Positions 1-12,300 of a stretch of DNA of 17,581 bases are shown one piece after another. The notes beneath the pieces are model-generated. The model was given only the letters and a program-made list of their open reading frames with translations. It was not told where the DNA came from and searched no databases. Origin of the DNA: Hepatocystis sp. ex Piliocolobus tephrosceles (Eukaryota > Apicomplexa > Aconoidasida > Haemosporida > Plasmodiidae); assembly GCA_902459845.2 (NCBI GenBank), contig CABPSV020000387.1, positions 1-17,581 on the forward strand, read 5' to 3'. Position 1 is the first letter of the stretch, and every line of letters starts with the position of its first letter. The position numbers and the translations under genes were made by a program.

Positions 1-371
1 TTTTTAATAAAAATGTTATAAGTTAGAATTTTGAATAAAAGTGTTATAATTAAGTTAGTTTAATATGAATGCATAAATTTTTGTATACAAAACAGATATA
101 TACCAAAAAGAAAAATGGAAAATGCAAAATGCAAATGAAAAAAGTGTAAGAAACTCTCTTTTACAACGTTCCCATTAATTTAGATAGAAAAAAAAAAATT
201 GACATAAATGTATATAACAAATAAACAAATTATAAAAATTATGTAGTATTTTTTGTACACATTTGCGAACATGCATAATGATACAAATGTGTAAACATAT
301 TTTAAACAACTTGGAAAGATAATTTATTTATTTATTTATTTTTTTTAATAATGCTTGTTAAAAATGTGACA
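1..371. other. 3' flank of APC1, intergenic, no gene seen
   Basis: The stretch is about 80% or more A+T, with poly-A and poly-T runs and stops in all frames. It holds no open frame of useful length and no tRNA-like or structured RNA element that I can see. It presumably carries the 3' untranslated region of APC1 and intergenic DNA towards a gene outside the window. Confidence 0.8.
323..340 (-). terminator. Candidate polyadenylation signals for APC1 (overlapping AATAAA)
   Basis: On the coding strand a TTTATT ladder reads as four overlapping AATAAA hexamers, beginning about 30 bases after the stop codon, followed by an A-run. AATAAA is the canonical eukaryotic signal, but such hexamers arise often by chance in DNA this A+T-rich. 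Confidence 0.35.
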
Positions 372-3300
372 TTATAAATTGCCGATAAAAAAACAAAACA
401 AAATATCGGTGAAAATTGATTTAATTAGATTTGTTTTTCGCAATATGTCACGTGTTTCAACTAATTGATTTGCTATATATTTACTTTTGTTGTAAGCGTC
501 TTGAATAAATTTATAAGTTTTAAATTTTGTACAATCATATGTTGTACTTTTTAATGGTGAAATGTTGTTTGTGTACATTTTGTTTTTTTTAACTCCTATA
601 ATATGAGCTATATTTTCAAAGATTAATAATGGGTCTCTTTTGTCATTAACAGATATATTTGAAATACGTGTATTTGGTTTGTTAATTTTTTTTTTTTTAA
701 CTTTTTTTAATATATTATTTTCTAAAAGTGACATTTTTTCATCTCTATAAATTTGTTTATCTATATGATCCATCTTTTCGTTTTCAACAGTTATAAACTT
801 TTCTGTGTATTTTAGACAACGTGTGGCTATATTATTATCTCCGTTATTATTAGTATCATTGTTAAGGTTATTATCGTTATCATGTACATTTTTTTGTAAT
901 GTCTTACTAAGTGGGTGTCTTTTGTAATGTAGGTAATATAAAAAATCAAAATATTCGACCTCTTTTACACTTTTCTTTTTAGCTTCCATACTTCGTTTTT
1001 TATAAGTAACATTCCTAAAATCTCTTGTTCTGTGTTGATCGTTCATAAAACCTTTTTTATTTAGCCAGTTACTTGCTCTTTGCAACAAATTTTGTACATG
1101 TTCGTTATACTTACAATTATATATATATCTTTCACCAGGGACGAATATGCTTTTTTTTTTTTTTTCTTCAGTCATAACATTGTACCAAAAAATGTAATAT
1201 GTTGGTAAATTACCATAATGAATAAGCAACTTTATCAAATTATTTGCACTATTTGTATCAATTAGGTTTTTTTCATAATATAGAACTGTATCTATATAAC
1301 CCTTTTGGTAATATTCTAGTAATATTGTTGTTATTACAGTTTTATTCGTCTCTATAAAATAATCAAAATGTTCTTGATAATTAAAAAAAGTTAAATATTT
1401 AAAAATGTTTAGATTTTTATTATTATTATTATGGTAAAGGCCCTTTATTACTGTTAACATATCAAAATTACAATTAAGTATGTCGTTGAGCTTATTAAAA
1501 ATAAAATTGTCGGATTCGGAGTATTCTATTACATATGGTTGTCGGTCAGTGTTTACTTTAGGTTTATCGAAAATAGTGTCCTTTTTCTTTGTATAATTTT
1601 CCGTTTTTGAGTGTTTCCTATCAGTATATTTTATTTTTTTATTATTTTTTTTGTTTAAGCATAAAGAATGACATGTATTTGTATTGGTGTTACTTAATTT
1701 TGTTTTTCCAACAAGCGAAGCATTTATATCTTTTATAGTTGTGGTTTTATTAATTGCTTTATCAATTCCTGATACTACATTATCATTATTCAGGTTATAA
1801 TAATATGTATCATGTTCTACGTGTGAAATATCTTCTCTTACTCCATTACTATCTATATATATCAACCTTACATTTTGTTTTTTATTTTTAAGATAATTAA
1901 ACAAGTCCTTATCCTCATTAATACAAGTACCAACTTTATTATGTATGTTTTTTTCTATATTTCCTTCTTTATAGTTTAGGTATGGATTAAGATGACGCTT
2001 TTTTCGATATTGGAAAAAAAAATCATAAAAAAAAAAACAAGAATAATAAATTTCTGATAACAAATTTATAAAATTCAAATTTTTATTTGTTTGTAGATTT
2101 TTTAACATAGAAAAATAATGATCGTTATTTAATAATTCTCTATTTAACTGTAATTGTATCATTGTTTTTATTTTATCACTCGAATAGTCTATTAATAATT
2201 TATTAAAATCATTTAGAAGTTTATTGTTATTTTGCTTTTTTATAAAAGGTTCATTAGTTCTGAATAAATAATAGTTAAGCATGTTTTCTGCTGTATGTAC
2301 TGTTTTATTAAAATTGTATAGTATTGGTTTTGCGTTTTGTATCGAGCTCCCTAACCAAGCATGTAGCTTATGTATATATTCATAGCGACTATATACCCTA
2401 CTTATTAAATTATCTTTCTCTTTAGGAGATTGATTAGAATAACGGTGGTACAAACTGTCATAGTAATTACATTGACGCATATAATAATACATAACTTTGT
2501 ATATGCTAGTTAATCCATTTTCTTCCCTTTTTTCAATATCCTTATATACTTCTTCAATTATTTGGTGATAATGTTTATTTATATATAAAACAAACTTAGA
2601 ATTTTCTATTAAATTACACATGTAATTTGCAGCGTTATTTATCAAATTGCTAGTTATATTTTCATTCATAAAATAATTTAATAACATGATTTCGTTTATA
2701 CTGTTATCCATATATGTAATGTATGTTTCTAAAAGTAATAAAACGTTATCTGTATATATACAGTGACTCTTTTGATACTTTTTAGTAATCTCTAATAAAT
2801 ATTTATATATGTTATTTGTGTAGGATTCCTTTTTTGTTTGTTCACTTGTTAACATTTTTGTTATTGGCCTCCATTGGTTAAGCGGATTTTCTAATTTTGT
2901 TTGTTCCCTTATAATTTTGTTTATCATATTTTTGTTTGTATCAAAAATAGAATTTAGTACAGCGTTTTTGTTTAAATTCTGATAATATGATAAACCATCA
3001 ATAATATTAGAAACGCGTTTAATAAGTAAGTTATTGTTGTCGAAATCACTACAGTTATTGCCTTTATTATGACTATCATATTCAGTGTTGTATTCTCTTC
3101 TTTTAACAAATAATATACCATTTTTTATTATTTGTTTTATAATATTTGTTTCATTGAGTTGTTTTTTGGTGCTTGTACTATTTGGATCACTATATGTGAT
3201 GTCATTACTATTGGGAGCAGCTCCCTCAACAATCGTACCAGTAGTTTCATGTGACAACTTCGAATAATCGAAAAAACTCAAGTTATAATAGTCATTACTT

Positions 3301-6300
3301 TGAACTGATAAGTTAATTATATTTAATAAAGGTACCGAACTAGGCAATTGTAAAATATGCTCATGATATGTTTTATAATTCTTCTTTTCTAAATAATATT
3401 GGTTATTGTTTAAATCAATATTTTGCATTGTCCCATTTTTAAACTCATTGGAATTATCTATTTTTTTTACAAAGTTATATTTTGTTTTGTTATCTCTATA
3501 AACTAATTGAATAGGTAAATTAATAAACTGACCAGTGGATATATCCATAATATTTATACATCGTTTTTTAAGTAAAAGTACAAACAAGTATTCAATTAAC
3601 TGTACAATGAAACAGGAATTAAAATCATATATATGAAAAGAGCTAAATGTGATTAAAGTAAGGGTAGCCGCAGATAAATTTGTTTTTTTTTTTAAAACGT
3701 ATTTTCCACATCCTAAATTTATATAACCCAAATAGTATTGATATAAATTATGTTTATTATGGCCTTGTATATTCACACATAAATCAATTTTCTTTTTTAT
3801 TCTATTATTTATTGTTTCGTTACAACTGCCGGCAAACACTAACGATAGACTTTGATATATTAAATTAACTAGGTCGCTTAAATCTTCTTCATAGATTTTG
3901 TATATATAAATAGGTTTTGAGTTTGGTTTTTCCTTGAATAATGTGTCAAAAAAGGAAGTTATTGGTTTGGCTACATAATTCTCATCTTTACAGCTACGAT
4001 TTCTATTGCTCATATAGCTATCATTTTTACGATCATTTTTTATACTACATTTATTATAAAGTTTATCATGTACAATATCATAATCTTCTCCAAGAATTTT
4101 CATGCGTTTTTTCATCTTTTTAATATATTGTGCATACTCTAAAATTAATATATAAATATGTGTATATGTACGTGATTTATAGTAGCAATTATAATAAACA
4201 GTATCATTATTTATGTTATTATTTTCTTCTATGCTTCTTATATTTTTATAATCTATTGGTTCTATTCGGTTACTTCTGCCATTCGAATTATCTACGGTTG
4301 TTACTTCATCTGCTAAACTCATTACACATTTTATGGCTGTATTATATAGATTTTTTATTTTTTCTTTTTTATTACTTAAACCATTTGAGCTGTTTTTATC
4401 ATAATACTTTTTGATATATTTGTAAAGTCCTTGACGAAATGTATCACTATAAATTAAAGATATTTTTTGGTTGTTATTGTTATTGTTGTTATCCGATGTC
4501 ATATGTGTTTGACATATATCATAACCCCATGTGTTCTTTTGGATTACCTGTTGCTCTTTTGGTTCAATCGATTTGTTTCTATTTTGTTCTATTTGTTTGG
4601 TAGGACTTTTATTAGTTTCTTCAAGTGATAGGATATTTTGTTCGGTATTGAAATTTAACGAGTTCATTGTGTTAGTTGATCTACCAGTTCGCATATTGTC
4701 AGCATAACTAAAATTATTATTACCATTTACATGCTCACGAATATTGTTTTTTTTTTTTTCATTCGATATGTATTTATTTTCATTTGTTGGGATGTAATGG
4801 TTCGTTTGTTCCATCATTATTTCATATTTAATTTTTTCAGCTATCTGTTTGATATGAGTATATAAATTTTGTAGTTCACTTTTAGCTAGAAAATTTGTGT
4901 TTATATTTTCGAAGTATTCAATATATTCAAAAGCTATTTTCTTAAATGCTTCATGATGTGTTGAGACATATTTCATACTCATGACTTTTAATACACCGAT
5001 GATTATGTAATAGCGTAGTAGTTCGCAGTTATAAAGAAGTTGGAAATTGTTAAATGTATATTCTTCGGACTCACTATATTTTACATACTTGTCTGTTTTT
5101 TTAGTTTTGTTTTTTCCATTTTTTTTATTTGTTTGGGAGTTATCTTTTTGCAAATGATTACCACTTTTATCGTTCACATTAACAGCATCATTAACAGCAC
5201 TATTCAGCGCACTATCATTTATACCTTTTTTGCCTTGATTGTACATGTCACTGGATTTACAGGTGTTATTATTATCACCAAAAAAGTAATAACGTAGCGA
5301 ATTTACATTTTTCTGTTTTTTATTATTATTATTATTATTAATATGATTATAATTATACATATCCTGTCCTTCCATTTGTTTATTATAACAATAAACATAA
5401 TTATTTTTCTTTAAGATAAAATAAAAACCATTATCATGAACTCTTTGAAACTCATTTTTTATAAAAGGATGATTTAAATTAAGATTTCCATTTTTAAGTA
5501 TATAATGTTGTTCAATGGATTTGTTCTTTAATTCTCCTGTTTCATCTAAAAGATCTATGTATGGCAATTTTGTTTTTTTCTCATTGTATATATCACAAGG
5601 TAATATTCTTAAAAATTTTGGTATGTTAGATAAAATATATTCATGTGACAATTCAACAAAATCATATATTATCATATTTCGGCAAAAAGACTTTACTAGT
5701 ATTTGATAAAAATTAAAATAGTGAACATGATCTATTTTATTAGGCATAAATACCATATTAAATGCGTGTATATTATTCGATCTGTAAAAGCATAACCCTA
5801 ATGCCATAGCCGATGATATAACCATGTGTGACATATCATATCTAAAACACTTACGCTGATCTGTATTTTGATAACTAAAAACTTTTAAAAAGTTATTTTT
5901 ATGAATATAAGCAGGTACATGATAATTTGTAAAATAAAATAAACATCCAATTGTTTTGGTAAATATATTACCCTTATTTATATTAATACACCCGATAGCC
6001 CAAAACATACTAAAAATGTTTAATTTGTTTAAGTATTTCTGTGTAAATAGTTTATAAATGCATTTTGTTAGATATATGTTGTTACTATTTAGATGTAAAA
6101 ATCCTAAACTTATAAAAGTGCTTGTTAGTACTACATTATGTAATTTTTCGGTGCTATTTGTTATCAGTCCTGTTATGCAATTTCTTTTGCGCTTATGTCG
6201 TTTCTTTGTTTGTTTTTCTACATTTCCTGCTTTTTTATTATAATTTATATTTAATTCTACATTTGAATTAATATCTATATTAGTACTATATGCCTTACCT

Positions 6301-9300
6301 ACCCCTTTTGAAATTTTCGGCTTATTTAATACACGTGCAGTTACAACATTATTCGATATAACAGAGTCTCCACTATCTATAGAATAACTAAAAGCAGATT
6401 CCACCTCTCCAACAGTTTGATACTTTCTGTTAATTATATCTATTTGGTGATTATTCTGTTGGATATTTGTTTTATTTACACTAGTTTGATTATTTTTGAA
6501 ATTTTCTACGATGTTATTTTTATTTTTATTATCTATTTTGTAACTGGTGTTGTTACTCCAACTACCTTCTTCATTTGTTAGTTCGTCACCTCTCAAAACA
6601 ATGGTAGCATTTGAGTTCATATTACTAAATGCATAGCTTAAGTTTCGTTTAACACTTTTAGTAGAACCGGACGAAGCATCACTAGATAACTCTATTGTAG
6701 CAGTTGTATCATCCGATAATTCGTAATCATAAGCATATAATATGTTAATATCATCCGATTCGGATGTTTCGATTGAGACAGATTTTGTGTCTGTAACAGT
6801 GACTACTTGTGCATTATCCTTATCAACATCACTCTCCATTGTACCATTTTTTTTTATTTTTTTATAATAAACAAAATTATAATTATCATTTTTATTAATT
6901 GCCTTTGCGTTATTAGTATTATTGTTGTCCATAGCGTTTATTATAGCGTTATCATAATTTATTTTGTTAATACTATACACTTCTTTAAATAAAACATTCA
7001 TGAGTACAACTGTTAATTCTTTATTTTTAGAAGATACTAAAGAAACTCCCAATCCTAAAATAGTGCAAATATATAAACACCTGTTTTTAAATTTGAGTAC
7101 ATATTCTAATAATGAATGTATATTAACATATTTAAAAAAATTTAATAATCCTAATCCATATATTAATCCAGCCATATAGTTAATACCACAATACAAATAA
7201 GTACGATTTATAAAATTACATAAATGAATATTATTATTAATAATTTTTAATAAAATGCTATTTTTGGTTTTATCCTGATCCTGATATTTTTGGTAAATAA
7301 TTGTTTGACATATTGAACATTGCAGTTTAAATAAGTTTCTTATTTTATTATTAACATATTTATTAAAAATTACATTTTTTTTTTGATAAAATTTAAAATC
7401 ATAAGGCTCTAATAATTTGGGTTCCTTTTTTTTTTGTTTATTATAATCAACATTTGATGTATTTTGTATACTTGCAAAGTTTTTCCTACTGTATATATTA
7501 TTGAATCTCATTTTGAGCGTTTTATTATAACAAGAATTGCTTTCAGTTAATTCGTTTAAAAATTCCATGCGATTAGGTCGTTGCGACAAGTTGTTTCTTA
7601 TTTTTAAAAGTGGACTCGTGTTGAGTATATTGGTTCTACGCGGCGTAATATTTATATATGGACTATTGGTTTTACGCGGTGTAAAGTTTATATATGGACT
7701 ATTGGTTTTACGCGGTGTAAAACTTATATATGGACTATTGGTTCTACGCGGCGTACGGTATATATATGGACTATTGTTTGTGCTGGAGCTATTGTTTATA
7801 TTGGGGCCATGGTTTATATTGGGGTCATGGTTTATATTGGGGTCATGGTTTGTGTTGGGGTCATGGTTTGTGTTGGGATCATGGTTTTTGTTGGGATCAT
7901 GATTTGTATTGGGACCATGGTTTGTATTGTGACTGTAGTTTCTATAGATGTTATAGTTCCAATAGGGGTTATAGTTTAGATCTAGGGTATGAGCTATATC
8001 TTGGTTATAATAAAGGCATGTTTGTCTATTATGTATACGTTTTTGCATATCTAACGCACACAATTGTGTAAATAAACACGTTTCATCATTTTCTTGCACA
8101 TCTTGATTTGTTTCATAATTAATAACCGAACTACTGTTTTCCAAAAAAATGCCATACTTCATGTCAAAACAATGATTAATAGCTATTATATCTTGGTTTG
8201 TGTTATTAATGGATGTAGAATTGGATTGGTTATTATTTACTAGAGAGTTTGAAAATACCCCCCCCTGTCTATCTTTATTACTTATATTAAAAAAATCTAA
8301 TGATTTATTTGAACTAAAAAATAATTCTTCATCACATCTAAAATCTTTAAATTTAGCAAATTCACTATTATTGCATATCCTAGTAACATTATCAAAACTT
8401 ATATAATTTTCTTTTTCTTTTTCTGATACATCTTCTAATGTTTTAATGGATGTATACAAAAAATTATTTCGATATAACATATCGTTAGAGTGTTGTCTGA
8501 TTAAGAAGTTCGATTTATGCGGTTTCGTAACACATATATGTACGTCATTTTTATTTTTACAGCTATTAATATCAATGTGGTTGCTATCTAAATTCGTTTC
8601 GTATATTGTATTGTTCCTGTTTTTTATGAATAAAGTTTGACTATCATCAGAGTCAATCATACTATCGTTATTCATATTTATGTTTCTGCCTCTTATTTCA
8701 CTAGTTCCTTCTTCTTTATTGTCGTTTTCGTTAGTATCTACGTTTCTATTACATAAAGTGTCATCGCTATTATACCCATCTTCGCTAAACATAAACGAAC
8801 TAGTTGTGTCGCTAAGCCCGTACACCTGATTTTCACCATCCATCTGATTTTCATCGTCTTCCGTATTTTCATCGTCCTCCTGATTTTCACCGTCCTCCTG
8901 ATTTTCATCGTCCTCCTGATTTTCACCGTCCACCTGATTTTCATCGTCCTCCTGATTTTCATCGTCCTCCTGATTTTCACTGTCCACCTGATTTTCAACA
9001 TCCACCACATCACTTATATTATCATTTAAATCCCTATGTAATGAATCATTTTGAACAACATTTTCATCAGTTGGTGATAAATTATTATTGTTTTGTTCTA
9101 AGTTAAAACTGTTTGAACGTGACGTTATTTGCATACTTACTCTTGTACCTAATACATTTTTTTCTACAGTATTATACGATCTCAATATTCGTTTACACGC
9201 TTTGATTTTATCATTATATTTATTCAATAAAAATATATTTTTCATTGGATGCATATATATATTAATATTTTCAGTATTTATTAATTTAGCTATTTTACTT

Positions 9301-12300
9301 TTTAATTTTTTTATATATTTTTTTATTTTGTTTGATGTATTATACTTCTTTTTATTTATTTCCGATGTATTTTTCACACGCTTATACTTATTCAAAGTTG
9401 CAGATGGCCTTGCCCGTCTAAGCGGATCCATCAAATTGGCTCTTGTGTTTAATAAATTATTATTTATAAGTAACATGCTCGCTGGCCTATATGTTATATT
9501 ATTGTTAGATCTAGATAGTATATTATGGGAATCGGTTCTTTCATCTGTAAACCTTAACGTATTGTTGTTTTGTCGTTGTGTTTGTATGTTGTTGTTACTA
9601 TCGCTTCTGTTATTGATGTGTATGTTTGTACTTGTATCATTTTCTTCAATTTGAGAAGAATTGTCGTTTACCAGAACGTTTCTATTCATTTCGTTATTAT
9701 TTATACGGTTAATCCTATTATAATTTTGTGATCCATATGACATAAAGTTCGTAGCATTTACTGTATTTATAGTGGAAATCCTGTTTTCGTCGTCACTATG
9801 AAATATGTTATTTGGGGTGATATTTTCAGTGCGTCCATTTACGTTGAAGTTATGGCCTATCAAAAGATTTGAAAAATCTCTGCGGCTGATTATACTCCTT
9901 CTCAACATAGCAACGCCTGATTCCTCATGAATAAAATCTGTGTCTATCGGTTGATTATGATTGCTATGATAACGATTATAATTATAATTTGTACTATTAT
10001 TTTGTGGTTCATTAGTATTTAAAATAAATGTATTATTCCTGTTATTAGTGTTTCTGCGAGATAAATCATTATTCATGAGCGGACTATTATTATTGAATCT
10101 TCTTTGAATAGCCATACTACGATTATTATTATATGCATTATTTCCAGTGTCATTGTATACATTTATTCTACTGCTGTAAGAGGTATAATCATTTATGTTA
10201 CCGTTTGTGTTAGTATTATTATGTACATTTCCATTTGTACCAACACCATCATTTGTATTGTTTTCACTATTAAATCTCCCTATGTGAAAAGAAGTTTGCC
10301 CATAATTATTGTCTCTGTTATATTCACGAGATATCATACTGCTAGGAGGATTTGCATTCGTTTGGATAGGTGTAGCACTAGAACTATAATTTGCCTTATT
10401 TTGTTCACAATCCAACTCATAAACAAATATAGAATATTCAATCATAAAATTAATATCTGCTTTATAATGTATTGAGTTAATGATTTCACAGCAGTTCAAA
10501 GAACTTATATTAAACATCGAATTATATTTCATTTTGTACATTTTTTCTAAAGTATAAAACAAATGTATAAAATTTAAGTACGTATCTATTTTTTCATCAC
10601 TTTTTTTTGTATCAATTAAGATTTTTCGTTTCATTATTTTGTTTAAATTAGATAGTTTCATAATATATTTTGTATATTTATTAAAAATATTTTTATTAAA
10701 TTTATGTTTATGAATATATACGCTTTCTTGACTGTCTGAAGAGATTTCTATATCAGCTACGTCAATCAGTTTTTTTTCATTAGAACTATAATCGTTATTG
10801 CTATCGTTACTATCGTCTTGATTGACGCTGCTAAGATTTGGGCTGTTAAAAAATATACTACTACCATCGCTGCTGTTTCCACTGTGTTCAATGTTATTGA
10901 TCATGTTATTAACATCTTGACGATTTCCAAAAGACGCGATATTCCCGTTTTTACTTTTTAACGCATTTTTTTTTTTTTTTTTATAAAACTTTGATATGCC
11001 ACAATAATACAGTCTCCTTATATGAAATAAAAAAGGGTGTTTCTCATAAACAGAATAAGAATATGTACATGTATCCATTTTGAGAGAATCGAACCACATG
11101 AAGTGTTCTTTTATTTGTTTGTAGTCAGATACATAACTATGTTCAAAATGACGTTTTTGTTTCTCCAATGAGTCTGTTTTATTGTATTTTTTAGTTCCTA
11201 GACTAAAACCAAACATTTCAACATAGCTATCGTCACTTCTATCATCGTCATTTATGTCACTTACACTTCTATCAACGTTACGACTGTCATGGTTACGGTT
11301 GTTATGTTCAGTACTATGGTCTGTTAAAACATTTCGTCTTTCTTTATTTTTTTTTTCTTTATCTTCTATTATTTTTTTCATTTTTTCGTTGTACATAAAT
11401 TGTTCCATTATACAATTAATAATCATGTTATCGTTACTTTTAGATAAAAATTTTAATATACAATTAAACTTTTTTTTTATTTTTAAATTATGCGAATTGA
11501 AAAGCTTATTTAAATAAAGATCTTCTCTGTTTATACTTATATAAGCTGAATTATCTTTGAAGTTGCACAATTTGTAAATGTCAATCGATTTAAGGGTATT
11601 GACAACAGTATCATTTTTGTTATGACCCAATTGATTTGTTTGGATAGTTGATTTTGCATGGGTTTCTATTCGTTCGTTTGTGTTGCCTACAATGTTACAT
11701 ATACTGTTATATGTAGTGCCACCTTTTACCTTATCTTGTAAACTTCTTATCTTATGAGTAGTTGGCATCTCCATATTAGTGTTCATCAGGAAGTTATCAT
11801 ATTTCATGTTTTTTGTTATATCTTCCACACTCATGTTAAAAAAATGTTTATTTTTGTTTTTTAAAAATTCTTGTTCTTTTTTCTTTGTTAGTTTTTTATC
11901 ATCAAAATAATTTTGAATAAAATGTTCAAAATGTTTTACATCTATTTCGTCTTTTTTTACTATTTTTTGTTCATTATGATTTAATAATTGATGCATGTTA
12001 TGCATTATTGTATTCAGCATAAAAGAATAACATTCATTCATACCATGTATATTTATATGGAAAACGCTTTTTAATAGTATATTAAATAAATGGCCATTAT
12101 TCATATTTAATGATTCAAAGTATTTCAGATTCGACTTAAACATAGAACTTTTTTTATCATAATATAGTAGGTCTCTATTTGTTTCCACAAAAAAACTTTT
12201 ATGGGTTATACATACATTCTCTTTGTTGGTATTATAATACGAATAATTATTATGTTTGTAAAGGTTATTGTTATGTTTTTTTATATATCTGTTTTGGTTT

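Noticed and set aside
7537..8071. + strand open frames with Gly/Tyr/Trp/His or Leu/Arg/Gly repeats
   Set aside because: Antisense shadows of the TPRR and NxNHDP coding arrays.
8738..9013. Minus-strand frame rich in MKIRRT repeats
   Set aside because: It is the ENQEDD array read in another frame of the same strand, inside the APC1 gene.
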